A model generated the notes under the pieces. It was not told where the DNA came from, searched no databases, and worked only from the letters and a program-made list of their open reading frames with translations. Below, piece by piece: positions 37,471 through 46,592 of a stretch of 64,000 nucleotides of DNA. The DNA comes from Campylobacter sp. 2014D-0216 (GTDB lineage: Bacteria > Campylobacterota > Campylobacteria > Campylobacterales > Campylobacteraceae): positions 186,001-250,000 of the forward strand of contig NZ_CP063089.1 of assembly GCF_014931215.1 (NCBI RefSeq), read 5' to 3'. The number at the start of each line of letters is the position of its first letter. The first letter of the stretch is position 1. A program made the translations under genes and the position numbers.

Positions 37471-38681
37471 TCTTTTCCTTCTATAAAAAGTTTTAACACT
37501 TCTTTGCTTTGTAAGATAAACTGCAAAGGAAGTTGTTTTAAATTCACACTATTTGGCAAAGCAAAAAGACTAAAATCAGCTATCTTGCCTTTTTGAATTT
37601 GCCCTAGGTTTAAATTTAAGGCTTTTGCGGCTTTGTTAGTCGCCATTAAAAGCAATATTTTAGCAAAATTTTCTAACTCAAAATCATCATGTATAAGTAA
37701 ATTAGCTCTCATTTCATCAAGCATACTTAAAGAAGTATTTGAACTTAAACCATCAGTTCCTAGATGGATATTAACACCATTTTTTAAAGCAGATTTTAAT
37801 TTAAAAGTATTTTTACTTAAAAGTCTGTTTGAAAAAGCACAATGCGTGATAGAGTGTAAATTTTTATCTAATAAATCCCATTCTTTAAAATACACACAAT
37901 GAGTAAATAAAGTCCTTTGATCTTTAAAAAGCTCTAAAAAGCTTTGCGGGATGTAAAATGGCGTAGGATTTTTACTAAATTTAGCCAAGCTTTTTTTAAA
38001 ACCGCCTTTTTTAAACCTTAGCCAGTTGTTTTCGTGATTGCTTTCAAGAAAATGTGTGCTTAGCAAATGATCATTTTCTCTAGCAAGTTTTATGGCAAAT
38101 TTGGCAAGCTCTGGGTGAGTTGAATAAGGTGCATGCACTGAAATAGCAGGGATAAATTTAGAACTTTTAAAACTCATGCTTTTTTCATAACGAGTTAGAA
38201 ATTCCTCTTTTTTGGCTTGGATAAAATCCTCACTAGATCCTAAAATTTCATTGAAAAATACCACTCTAGCTTGTGAGTTTACACAAGGAGTTAAATCACT
38301 CCCAAAGCTTGAAATTTCACCTATAGTAGAAGTGCCGCTTTTTAGCATTTTATGGATATTTTGAGAGATTAATTTTTCTTTGGCTTTTTCATTGAGTTGT
38401 TCGCGGTTATTAAAAATACTATCAAGCCATTTTAAAAAATCTCCAAAGGCTAAATTCCCATTATTTACGCTAAATTCTAAATGTGCATGTGGGTTGATAA
38501 ATGCAGGCAAGAGTAGCGTATCTTTTGGGGTTGGTATGAGTTTAGCTTGCGGGTGGTTTTTTTGTAAATTTTCTAAGCAATCAATTTCTAAAATCCGATC
38601 ACCAAAAAGAACCGCCTTGTTTTCCAAAATACTAAATTCATCATCACAAGTGAAGATAATCTTGGGTGCTATGATAAACAT
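37458..38681 (-). CDS. Amidohydrolase, aminofutalosine-deaminase-like
   Basis: Metal-dependent deaminase of the amidohydrolase superfamily, 407 residues. The metal ligands are H65-A-H67 (NPHAHLEF), a His in SVHAPYSTH, a His in LSTHFLES and an Asp in LGTDGLSSN. Relatives act on 6-aminodeoxyfutalosine in the alternative menaquinone pathway. In Campylobacter the nucleosidase MtnN is thought to process aminofutalosine directly, so this enzyme's true substrate is open. It is transcribed towards sppA. Confidence 0.82.
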   Translation of the reverse strand: MFIIAPKIIFTCDDEFSILENKAVLFGDRILEIDCLENLQKNHPQAKLIPTPKDTLLLPAFINPHAHLEFSVNNGNLAFGDFLKWLDSIFNNREQLNEKAKEKLISQNIHKMLKSGTSTIGEISSFGSDLTPCVNSQARVVFFNEILGSSEDFIQAKKEEFLTRYEKSMSFKSSKFIPAISVHAPYSTHPELAKFAIKLARENDHLLSTHFLESNHENNWLRFKKGGFKKSLAKFSKNPTPFYIPQSFLELFKDQRTLFTHCVYFKEWDLLDKNLHSITHCAFSNRLLSKNTFKLKSALKNGVNIHLGTDGLSSNTSLSMLDEMRANLLIHDDFELENFAKILLLMATNKAAKALNLNLGQIQKGKIADFSLFALPNSVNLKQLPLQFILQSKEVLKLFIEGKECKL

Positions 38682-38732
38682 CTTACTTCCTTTAAAAAGG
38701 TAAATTGTAGCTAAAATTTAGCTTTAAAATGC

Positions 38733-38738
38733 TATAAT
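38733..38738 (+). promoter_or_regulatory. -10 box upstream of aroQ
   Basis: TATAAT in the divergent gap, about 32 bases before the aroQ ATG with AAAGGT as ribosome site. It is the only clear promoter found ahead of the long aroQ-to-mnmA run. Confidence 0.5.
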
Positions 38739-38769
38739 ATAGTAAATTTTACTAAATAAAGGTTAGATT

Positions 38770-39252
38770 ATGAAAGTTATGGTGATACAAGGACCAAACA
38801 TTAATATGCTTGGTGTAAGAGAAACTCACATCTATGGCAATATGAAAATGGAAGATATCCACGAACAAATGAAAATAGCAGCAAAACAGGCTAATGCTGA
38901 GATTGAATTTTTTCAAAGCAATTTTGAAGGTGAATTAGTTGATAAGATTCAAGAATGTTTAGGTAGCGTAGATGGAGTGATCGTTAATGCAGCTGCTTAT
39001 GCACATACTTCTATAGCAATTCGTGATGCGATTGCAGCGATTAATTTACCAGTGATTGAAGTGCATATTAGCAATACCCACAGAAGAGAAGAATTTAGAC
39101 AAAAAAGCATGATAGCACCAGTTTGTGCGGGTAGTGTGGTAGGTTTTGGTCCTTTTGGTTACCACATGGCTTTAATGGGACTTTTTCAAATTTTTGATCA
39201 AATCAATGCGTATAAAGCAGCTCAAGCAAAAGCACAACAAGCAAATCAATGA
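38770..39252 (+). CDS. aroQ: 3-dehydroquinate dehydratase, type II
   Basis: Shikimate-pathway dehydratase, 160 residues. The family signature [18 protein letters not shown] contains the catalytic Tyr; [32 protein letters not shown] and [14 protein letters not shown] (with the catalytic His) are all conserved. It heads an 11-gene plus-strand run that continues into flagellar genes. pepP overlaps its stop by 4 bases. Confidence 0.97.
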   Translation: MKVMVIQGPNINMLGVRETHIYGNMKMEDIHEQMKIAAKQANAEIEFFQSNFEGELVDKIQECLGSVDGVIVNAAAYAHTSIAIRDAIAAINLPVIEVHISNTHRREEFRQKSMIAPVCAGSVVGFGPFGYHMALMGLFQIFDQINAYKAAQAKAQQANQ

Positions 39253-40274
39253 ATTTTATCTTAAAAAACGAAAATGCACTTTTTTATGAGTGCGGCTATT
39301 CTTGTGATAATGCTTTATTTTTAAAACTTGAAGATGAAGCATTTTTCATCACCGATGCAAGATATAGTTTTGAAGCTAGCGAAATGATCAAAAATGCTAA
39401 AGTAGTTTTAGCGCAAGATCTTTTTGCTAGCACTAGAGAGCTTTTAGAAAAAGCGGGGGTTGATAGGGTGTGTTTTGACCCAAAAGACTTTAGCTATTTT
39501 GAATTTAAAGAGCTTAGTAAAAGTGCAAATATCGTTTTTGAAGAAAAATTAGATCTAAGTAAAAATAAACGCATTATAAAAAATGCTAAAGAACTACAGC
39601 TTTTGCAAAAGGCTGTAAATTTTGGTAAAGAATGCTTTGAAGAACTGGCTAAATATATCAGCCAAGAGGGCTTAGGTAAAAGTGAAAAAGAGCTTCATTT
39701 TAAAGCGTGTGAAATTTTTCAAAAAAAAGGCGCTTTGGGGCTTTCTTTTTCACCTATTGTGGCTATTAATGAAAATGCGGCTAAGGCACATGCTTTACCT
39801 AGTGATAAATGTTTAAAATATGGAGATTTGTTACTAGTTGATGCGGGTGTGGTTTATCAAAGGTATTGTTCTGATCGTACAAGAACAGCTTGCTTTGATG
39901 AAAATGGCATAGTCTTTGATAAAAATAAGCCAAATTTTAAAGACAAAGAAACGGCACAAATTTATGAAGTAGTTAAGCAAGCCCAGCTTCAAGCTATTGA
40001 AAAAGCACGCGTTGGTATGAAAGCAAGTGAACTTGATTTGATTGCACGCGATGTGATTAAAAATGCAGGTTTTGAAAAAGAATTCATTCATAGCTTAGGG
40101 CATGGAGTGGGACTTGATATACATGAATTACCAAATATTAGCCCAAGAAGTGATTATGAGTTAAAAGAGGGTATGGTTTTTACCATTGAACCTGGAATTT
40201 ATATCAAAGATAAACTAGGCATTAGGATAGAAGACATGGTCTATCTTGACAAAGAAAAGGCAGTGGTATTGTAA
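39249..40274 (+). CDS. pepP: Xaa-Pro aminopeptidase (M24 family)
   Basis: Removes N-terminal residues ahead of proline. The 341-residue protein has an N-terminal creatinase-like domain and the pita-bread catalytic domain with metal ligands in [18 protein letters not shown] (two Asp), [12 protein letters not shown] (His), IEPGIYI (Glu) and RIEDMV (Glu). It could be PepP or PepQ by sequence; PepP is chosen because of the N-terminal domain. It lies inside the aroQ-folK spacing. Confidence 0.85.
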   Translation: MNFILKNENALFYECGYSCDNALFLKLEDEAFFITDARYSFEASEMIKNAKVVLAQDLFASTRELLEKAGVDRVCFDPKDFSYFEFKELSKSANIVFEEKLDLSKNKRIIKNAKELQLLQKAVNFGKECFEELAKYISQEGLGKSEKELHFKACEIFQKKGALGLSFSPIVAINENAAKAHALPSDKCLKYGDLLLVDAGVVYQRYCSDRTRTACFDENGIVFDKNKPNFKDKETAQIYEVVKQAQLQAIEKARVGMKASELDLIARDVIKNAGFEKEFIHSLGHGVGLDIHELPNISPRSDYELKEGMVFTIEPGIYIKDKLGIRIEDMVYLDKEKAVVL

Positions 40275-40275
40275 C

Positions 40276-40749
40276 TTGCTGATTAAAGGAGCTAGAAGGG
40301 TAGAAAAAATTCGTTTTTTTCCTTTTTATTCAAAGGCTGATAAAAAAGGAAAATATATAGCCATTATAGGACTTGGAAGCAATATAGAAGATGAAAAAAA
40401 ACGCTTTCGAGCTTTGTTTAGGCATTTGATGCAAGATAGACGCTTGCAAGTGTTGCAAACATCGCCATTTTTGATTAATAAGGCTTTTGGTTTTGAAGAT
40501 CAAAAAGACTTTACCAATGCAGTGATGGTTGTAAGTACAAGCTTGCATGCAAGAGCACTTTTAAAAGTTTTGTTTTTTTACGAGTTTAAATTCAGGAGAA
40601 AAAGAACTTTTAAAAATGCTCCTAGAACGCTTGATTTGGATTTGTTGTATTTTTCAAAAAAAGCGCGTAAAGATGAGTATTGTACAGTACCTCACGTAGG
40701 GGTAAATGATAGAATTAGCGTAACTTTGCCTTTGGGCTTATTAAGATAA
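40276..40749 (+). CDS. folK: 6-hydroxymethyl-dihydropterin pyrophosphokinase
   Basis: Transfers pyrophosphate to 6-hydroxymethyl-7,8-dihydropterin in folate synthesis. From TTG 40276 it has 157 residues. The core begins at IIGLGSNIEDEKKRFRAL; the FxNAV segment (DFTNAVMVV) and RTLDLDLLYF with metal-binding Asps are present. About 35 residues precede the core, longer than in E. coli FolK. There is no ATG and no good ribosome site, so the start is uncertain (TTG 40246 is an alternative). Confidence 0.85.
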   Translation: MLIKGARRVEKIRFFPFYSKADKKGKYIAIIGLGSNIEDEKKRFRALFRHLMQDRRLQVLQTSPFLINKAFGFEDQKDFTNAVMVVSTSLHARALLKVLFFYEFKFRRKRTFKNAPRTLDLDLLYFSKKARKDEYCTVPHVGVNDRISVTLPLGLLR

Positions 40750-40757
40750 GGAAAAAT

Positions 40758-42140
40758 ATGGGACAATTGATTCATACTTTTACAGTTGAAAGCACAGATG
40801 AGATTATACCTAAGGTTAAGCAAGATTATGGCGATAAAGCTTTAATCGTAACCAATAAGCAAATTCGTCCAAAAACTATTAACCAAAAGCCTTTGTATGA
40901 GGTTATAGTAGCGATTGAAGAAGCTGATTATGAAGAACATTTAAGACAAAACAATATTGCTAAACCAGCGAAGAAAAAACCAAGCACCGCGAGTTTTCCT
41001 GAGGCTAAAATTCAAGCTCCCCAACAAGAAGAAGAAAAAAAAGAAGAAGATGTGGTGCTTGAATTTTCTTCAAAAGCCAAGCAAAAACCTATTAATCCTT
41101 ATTTAAATGCAAATAAAAAAGATGATAATTTCTTAAATTTAAAAAATAAACTTTCTCAAGTAAGTTCAGAAATCAGCAAAGTTTCAAATTATCAAGATTT
41201 TTCCATGCCAAGCCCAAATTATGATAAAAAAATCGAAGCCTTTGAAAAACAAATGAATAAACTCAATGATAAAATGAATTTATTAGTAGATATGATGTGG
41301 GATGATAAGGCAGATTTACGTAAGGAACTAGCTATACCACCTGAATTTGCAAGTATTTATAAGCAAGCTAAGGCAAGTGGCATGCAAGAAGCGCATTTAG
41401 AAGCGATTATGAAAGCGACTATTGAAAATATGCCAAGCACTATGAAAGCAAATCAAGAAGCGGTGCAAAGATATTTTTACTCGCTTTTGCGTAATATGCT
41501 CCCTTGTCGCTTAGAAAGCGAAATTAAAAAGCAAAAAATTATGATGTTGGTGGGTCCCACAGGAGTAGGTAAAACTACCACTTTAGCTAAACTCGCTTTT
41601 CGTTACGCTTATGGAGATAGACGCTATAAAACAGGCATTATTACGCTTGATACTTATAGAATAGGCGCAGTAGAACAGCTTTTCCAATACGCTAAGATGA
41701 TGAAGCTTCCTATTATTGATAGTATAGAACCAAATGATTTAGATGATGCGATTAGAAGCTTAAATACTTGCGAGGTTATTTTAGTCGATACAACCGGAAA
41801 TTCACAGTATGATAAAGCAAAACTTGAAAAAACAAAAGAGTTTTTATCGCATTCTAATGCACAAATTGATGTAAATTTGGTACTTTCTGCCAATACAAAA
41901 TATGAAGATTTGTTAGAAACTTATAATAATTTTTCATTTTTAAATATAGACACTTTAATCATTACAAAATTTGATGAAACTAAAGTGTTTGGAAATGTGT
42001 TTTCTTTGCTTTATGAAACTAGCACTCCGATGAGCTTTTTTTCCATAGGTCAAGAAGTGCCTGATGATATAGAAGTAGCAAATAGTGACTTTTTAGTACG
42101 TTGTGTGTTAGAAGGTTTTAGAAGGGATGAGAATGAGTAA
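40758..42140 (+). CDS. flhF: Flagellar SRP-like GTPase FlhF
   Basis: Directs polar flagellum assembly and, in C. jejuni, is needed for RpoN-dependent flagellar gene expression. The 460 residues comprise a B domain (1-100), a polar linker and coiled coil, and the NG GTPase domain: G1 GPTGVGKT at 266-273, LDTYRIGAVEQL (G2), DTTGNSQYD in the G3 position, and TKFDETKVFGN (G4/G5). The G3 motif deviates from the usual DTAGR. flhG overlaps its end. Confidence 0.95.
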   Translation: MGQLIHTFTVESTDEIIPKVKQDYGDKALIVTNKQIRPKTINQKPLYEVIVAIEEADYEEHLRQNNIAKPAKKKPSTASFPEAKIQAPQQEEEKKEEDVVLEFSSKAKQKPINPYLNANKKDDNFLNLKNKLSQVSSEISKVSNYQDFSMPSPNYDKKIEAFEKQMNKLNDKMNLLVDMMWDDKADLRKELAIPPEFASIYKQAKASGMQEAHLEAIMKATIENMPSTMKANQEAVQRYFYSLLRNMLPCRLESEIKKQKIMMLVGPTGVGKTTTLAKLAFRYAYGDRRYKTGIITLDTYRIGAVEQLFQYAKMMKLPIIDSIEPNDLDDAIRSLNTCEVILVDTTGNSQYDKAKLEKTKEFLSHSNAQIDVNLVLSANTKYEDLLETYNNFSFLNIDTLIITKFDETKVFGNVFSLLYETSTPMSFFSIGQEVPDDIEVANSDFLVRCVLEGFRRDENE

Positions 42141-42996
42141 TCAAGCAGAAAAATTAAAAGATCTAGTAAAAAACGAAAATTCAAACACAAAACATACTCA
42201 TTTTATCGCAGTTACTAGCGGTAAGGGTGGAGTTGGAAAAAGTACTTTTAGTGCAAATTTAGGTAATGTTTTAGCTCAAAATGGTTATAAAGTTGGACTT
42301 TTTGATGCAGATATTGGATTGGCTAATTTAGATGTGATCTTAAATGTACGTGTAGAGAAAAATCTTTTGCATGTTTTAAAAGGCGAATGCTCATTAGAAG
42401 ATATCTTGATAGAAGTAAAACCTAACTTATGGCTTATTCCGGGTGAAAGTGGTGATGAAATTTTAAAATACAATGACAAAAATATTTATGAAAGATTTTT
42501 AAACCAAACAAGTATTTTAGATGATTTAGATTTTTTGATCATCGATACGGGGGCAGGTATTGGCGGTAATATAGGAAATTTCTTGGAAATGTCTGATGAG
42601 GTTATTGTTATCACTGTGCCTGATCCTGCAGCGATCACTGATGCATATGCTACTATCAAAACTACCTCAAAAACTAAAGAAAATTTATTGATGGTGTTTA
42701 ATGTTGTTAAAAATGAAAATGAAGCAATGAGAATTTTTGATAATATTAAAAAAGTTGCAGATATCAACATCAAACATCATTTAAATTTGGAATTTTTAGG
42801 ATTTTTAGGTCAAAGTAAAGATATTAGTTCTAGTATAAAAAAGAGAACTTTATTTAGTGATGAGGATACAAACTCAAGCGATGAGCTTAAAGCTATAGCT
42901 TCTAAGCTTTTGTATAGGTTGGAACAAAAAGTGCTTAATAATGTAGGAGATAAAAGCATTATGAGTTTTTTCAAAAAGCTTTTGGATCGTTTTTAG
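42133..42996 (+). CDS. flhG: Flagellar number regulator FlhG (MinD/ParA family)
   Basis: ATPase partner of FlhF that limits flagellar number and, in C. jejuni, also influences division-site placement. It has about 287 residues with the deviant P-loop SGKGGVGKS at 29-37, DADIGLANLDVILN and IIDTGAGIGGN. ATG 42133 is favoured by a GAAGGG site at normal distance; ATG 42127 is too close to it. The N-terminal QAEKLKDLV resembles the FlhF-activating helix. Confidence 0.95.
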   Translation: MSNQAEKLKDLVKNENSNTKHTHFIAVTSGKGGVGKSTFSANLGNVLAQNGYKVGLFDADIGLANLDVILNVRVEKNLLHVLKGECSLEDILIEVKPNLWLIPGESGDEILKYNDKNIYERFLNQTSILDDLDFLIIDTGAGIGGNIGNFLEMSDEVIVITVPDPAAITDAYATIKTTSKTKENLLMVFNVVKNENEAMRIFDNIKKVADINIKHHLNLEFLGFLGQSKDISSSIKKRTLFSDEDTNSSDELKAIASKLLYRLEQKVLNNVGDKSIMSFFKKLLDRF

Positions 42997-43010
42997 ATTG
43001 AAGGAAAAAG

Positions 43011-43367
43011 ATGAGACCAGAGAATTTTGTTGCTTTTTTTACTGTTTGTGGATTTTTTATAGGATTAATGTTTACCATAGTTAATATAGAAGATGCAGTA
43101 GAAATAGTCGTATACACTTGCTTGATTACTTTTGTGTTTTATGTGCTAATTCATATTGTGATTATGATCTTTGTAGATGTGCATAAAATTAGCGGAAGAA
43201 GCTTTAATAAAGAAAAATACGAAAACGAAAATAATAGCTTTATTGCAGAATTAGCTGCAAGAGAAAAGAAAATGGACTATTTACTTGAAAAACTACAAGA
43301 AGAGCGTGAAGATGTTAAGAAAGCTGAAGGCTCGGTAAAGAGAAAAGTAAAACATGCAGCCGCATAA
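43011..43367 (+). CDS. Small two-helix membrane protein in the flagellar operon
   Basis: Unrecognised family, 118 residues. It has two membrane helices (about 7-25 and 31-56) and a charged, Lys/Glu-rich cytoplasmic tail likely to form a coiled coil (residues 75-105). It lies between flhG and fliA and overlaps fliA by 14 bases, so it is expressed with them. From memory this position is conserved in C. jejuni. A flagellar link is inferred only from context. Confidence 0.82.
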   Translation: MRPENFVAFFTVCGFFIGLMFTIVNIEDAVEIVVYTCLITFVFYVLIHIVIMIFVDVHKISGRSFNKEKYENENNSFIAELAAREKKMDYLLEKLQEEREDVKKAEGSVKRKVKHAAA

Positions 43368-44040
43368 TGCCTACGCTTCTACGCTAAAAAAAGAACAAGA
43401 TGACTTAGTTATCTCTTATATGCCTGCATTAAGAGCTATGGCTTTTAGACTCAAAGAGCGTTTGCCAGCTAGTATTGATGTAAATGATTTAATCAGTATA
43501 GGCGTAGAAGAGATGATCAAGCTTTCACGCCGTTATGATAAAGAACAAAATGATAATTTTTGGGGTTTTGCAAGAAAAAGAGTTAATGGAGCTATGCTTG
43601 ATTATCTAAGAAGTCTTGATGTGATGAGTAGAAGCAATAGAAAAATTATCAAGGATATTGATGCTATTGTGGATGAGTTTTATCAAGACAATGAAAAAGA
43701 ACCCGATGATGAATATTTAGCAAAAAGACTTAATCTAGAAGTAGAAAAGGTTAAAGAAGCAAGAGCAGCTCATGCTATATCGCTTGTAATGCCTTTAGAT
43801 GAGCAGTTAAATTGTTTTAATGATAGCAATATCATAGAACAAATAGAAAAAGAAGAATTGATCGAAAAAATCAATGCGGTTTTAAATGAATTTAAAGAAA
43901 GAGAAAAGTTAGTGATTCAGCTTTATTATTATGAAGAGTTAAATTTAAAAGAAATTGCAGAGATTTTGGAGATTAGTGAGTCGAGAATTTCGCAAATTCA
44001 TAAGCGTTTGCTTAAGAAGATTCGAGAAAGGCTAGTTTAA
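43354..44040 (+). CDS. fliA: RNA polymerase sigma-28 factor FliA
   Basis: Drives late flagellar genes. The 228 residues show region 2 (YMPALRAMAFRLKERLPASIDVNDLISIGVEEMI, FWGFARKRVNGAMLDYLRS), region 3 and region 4 (LKEIAEILEISESRISQIHKRLLKKI). The ATG overlaps the preceding gene, and its stop TAA shares a base with the fliM ATG, so fliA and the switch genes are co-translated. Confidence 0.97.
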   Translation: MQPHNAYASTLKKEQDDLVISYMPALRAMAFRLKERLPASIDVNDLISIGVEEMIKLSRRYDKEQNDNFWGFARKRVNGAMLDYLRSLDVMSRSNRKIIKDIDAIVDEFYQDNEKEPDDEYLAKRLNLEVEKVKEARAAHAISLVMPLDEQLNCFNDSNIIEQIEKEELIEKINAVLNEFKEREKLVIQLYYYEELNLKEIAEILEISESRISQIHKRLLKKIRERLV

Positions 44041-45131
44041 TGGCTGAGATACTTTCACAAGAAGAAATTGATGCTCTTTTAGAAGTTGTTGATGATGATG
44101 GCGATGATGGAGCAACATCTTCTAAATTAGAAGATATAGAAGATAAAAGAGATATTGTCGTATATGACTTTAAGCGTCCAAATAGGGTTTCAAAAGAACA
44201 GCTTCGTTCGATTAAGGGTATTCATGATAAATTAGCAAGAAACCTTGCTTCACAAATTTCATCTATGATGAGAAGTATAGTGGAGATCAAGCTGCATTCG
44301 GTGGATCAGATGACTTATGGTGAATTTTTGATGTCTTTGCCTTCGCCGACAAGTTTCAATGTTTTTTCGATTAAACCTTTAGATGGAAACTGTGTTTTAG
44401 AGATCAATCCAAGTATCGCTTTTCCTATGATAGATAGGCTTTTAGGTGGTCAAGGGGAGAGTTTTGATACTTTAAGAGAACTAACAGAAATTGAGCTTAA
44501 TTTGCTTGATTCTATTTTGCGTATTATTATGCAAAGACTTAAAGAAAGTTGGATGAATGTTACAGAAATTTATCCAAGCGTAGAAGCAAAAGAATCAAGC
44601 CCAAATGTTGTGCAAATTGTTTCTCAAAATGAAATTGTTATCATGGTGGTAATGGAGATCATCATTGGAAATTCAAGCGGTATGGTGAATATTTGTTATC
44701 CGGTTGTACATTTAGAGAGTATTTTAAGCCGTTTGGCAAATCGTGATATTATGATGGGTGAAACTTCGGCTAAGAAATCAAGAAATAAAGAGCTTAAAAC
44801 TTTAATCGGTCGTGCTGAAGTGATTTATGAAGCTATGCTTGGTAAGACTTTTATCAATGTAAATGAATTTTTGGACTTAAAACAAGGAGATATTTTAAAG
44901 CTTGATAGAAGCGCAGATGATAAAGCCATAGTTGCTATTGATAAAAAAGAGGTATTTTTAGCTCAAGTGGGGCTTCATAGATTTAGAAAGTCAATTAAGA
45001 TCTTAGAACTTATCAAAACCGATAAAGATGAGATCAAAGAAATGCTTGAAAAATATGAAGATGAAAGAAGAGCAAAAGCAAATTCGTATGATGATAATGA
45101 AGAACTAGAAGAGGAAGACGATGATCAATGA
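44040..45131 (+). CDS. fliM: Flagellar motor switch protein FliM
   Basis: Middle layer of the C-ring; receives CheY-P. The 363 residues begin with the CheY-binding peptide LSQEEIDALLEVV, then the middle CheC-like domain (RSIKGIHDKLARNL ... GGQGE) and the C-terminal SpoA domain (FLDLKQGDILKLDRSADDKAIVAIDKKEVFLAQVG). The tail is strongly acidic. fliY overlaps its end by 11 bases. Confidence 0.97.
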   Translation: MAEILSQEEIDALLEVVDDDGDDGATSSKLEDIEDKRDIVVYDFKRPNRVSKEQLRSIKGIHDKLARNLASQISSMMRSIVEIKLHSVDQMTYGEFLMSLPSPTSFNVFSIKPLDGNCVLEINPSIAFPMIDRLLGGQGESFDTLRELTEIELNLLDSILRIIMQRLKESWMNVTEIYPSVEAKESSPNVVQIVSQNEIVIMVVMEIIIGNSSGMVNICYPVVHLESILSRLANRDIMMGETSAKKSRNKELKTLIGRAEVIYEAMLGKTFINVNEFLDLKQGDILKLDRSADDKAIVAIDKKEVFLAQVGLHRFRKSIKILELIKTDKDEIKEMLEKYEDERRAKANSYDDNEELEEEDDDQ

Positions 45132-45960
45132 TTTTTTAGGCATATTTGTCAATGAATGTGTAAGTACAATAGAGGGTTTAACAGGAAAAAGTGCTGAATT
45201 TAGCGAGTATTATGAGTATGATGTAAATTCTCAAGACTCTATGACTCCACCATTGGTAAGTGCTACTTTTAATGTAAACAATGAAATGAAAATCAAAATC
45301 CTAGCTAGTGCGGTTTTAATGAGTGCAATTGGCGAATGGATGATGGGAGAAGAAGAGATCTCTAAAAATAGCGAGCTCAATGAAGATGAAATGGACGCGG
45401 CTAAAGAAGCTATACAAAATATCGTTTCAGCTTTTTCTACTACTTTGGGAGCGCAAAAAGAAATTCCTAAAATGGATTTTAGTTTAGAAAGTTGTGAATT
45501 TATCGCAGATACTTTAGAGCTTGGCGGCTTTCATAAATTATATTTATACAATGTACAAATTGCAGATTTAGAAGAAAAAGTTGCTTTGGTTTTTGATGAA
45601 AAAATTTATAAGGTTTTAACTAAAACTGATCTAGAAGAGATCGTAGCAACGAATGAAGATCACCCACAAGATCATAAAGCTTTAGCTAATGTTGAAGAGT
45701 TAAGAAATATCGGTTTGATCATGGATGTGCGCTTACCTATAAGGGTGCGTATTGGTAGTAAAAAAATGCTTTTAAAAGATGTTTTGACTATGGATATAGG
45801 TTCGGTTATCGAGCTTGATCAATTAGCTAATGATCCTTTAGAAATTTTAATAGGCGACAAAAAGATTGCCTATGGGGAAGTGGTTATCGTAGATGGAAAC
45901 TTTGGAGTACAAATCACCGAGATTGGATCTAAAAAAGAAAGATTAGAACAATTAAGATGA
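45121..45960 (+). CDS. fliY: Flagellar motor switch protein FliY
   Basis: FliN-type switch component with an added N-terminal domain, 279 residues. The C-terminal SpoA domain (NIGLIMDVRLPIRVRIGSKKMLLKDVLTMDIGSVIELDQLANDPLEILIGDKKIAYGEVVIVDGNFGVQI) is clear; residues 1-190 form a CheC/FliM-like region without a visible phosphatase motif. In epsilonproteobacteria FliY coexists with FliN. It ends in ATGA overlap with the next gene. Confidence 0.95.
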   Translation: MINDFLGIFVNECVSTIEGLTGKSAEFSEYYEYDVNSQDSMTPPLVSATFNVNNEMKIKILASAVLMSAIGEWMMGEEEISKNSELNEDEMDAAKEAIQNIVSAFSTTLGAQKEIPKMDFSLESCEFIADTLELGGFHKLYLYNVQIADLEEKVALVFDEKIYKVLTKTDLEEIVATNEDHPQDHKALANVEELRNIGLIMDVRLPIRVRIGSKKMLLKDVLTMDIGSVIELDQLANDPLEILIGDKKIAYGEVVIVDGNFGVQITEIGSKKERLEQLR

Positions 45961-46592
45961 AAAAATGCATTATCGAAGATGTCGTGCAGCTTCAAGCTTT
46001 AGACAAAATTCAAAATGCTGTAACTTTTTTTGGTTCAGCTAGGTTAAAAGAAGAAAATGAGTATTGTATTCTAGCTTCAAATTTAGCTACCAAGTTAGCT
46101 GATAAAGGGTATAGTATCATTAGTGGTGGTGGCGGTGGTATTATGCAGGCTGCAAATTATGGGGCTATGCAAAGTAATGCCGAGCATTTAAAATCTTTTG
46201 GATTTAATATACATTTACCATTTGAGCAAAAAGCAAATGACTTTTTAGAGTATAATATCACTTTTAAGAGCTTAGCCATTCGCAAAATGGCTCTTATTCA
46301 AAAGAGTCTAGCTTTTGTGATTTTCCCAGGCGGCTTTGGGACATTAGATGAATTGTTTGAAATTCTTACGCTTAAACAACTTAGTTTTAAAAAAGATGTT
46401 CCTATTATTTTAGTTGGGCAAAAATTTTGGCAACCTCTTGATGAATTTATCAAAACTTCTTTACTAGGACTTGGAACTATATCTAAAAATGATGAGTTAA
46501 AGTATAGTATAAGTGATGATTTAGATGAAATTATAAGAATGATAAAGGAAAAAGATGAAAATTCTTGTTGCAATGAGTGGGGGTGTGGATAG
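45957..46592 (+). CDS. LOG-family (Rossmann) nucleotide phosphoribohydrolase-like protein
   Basis: Member of the TIGR00730/'lysine decarboxylase-like' family, 211 residues. Conserved motifs are [12 protein letters not shown] and [12 protein letters not shown], the latter with the family's catalytic PGGxGTxxE. Characterised relatives cleave nucleoside 5'-monophosphates; it is not a true lysine decarboxylase. It overlaps fliY by 4 bases and mnmA by 38 bases, so it is part of the same transcript. Confidence 0.88.
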   Translation: MKKCIIEDVVQLQALDKIQNAVTFFGSARLKEENEYCILASNLATKLADKGYSIISGGGGGIMQAANYGAMQSNAEHLKSFGFNIHLPFEQKANDFLEYNITFKSLAIRKMALIQKSLAFVIFPGGFGTLDELFEILTLKQLSFKKDVPIILVGQKFWQPLDEFIKTSLLGLGTISKNDELKYSISDDLDEIIRMIKEKDENSCCNEWGCG

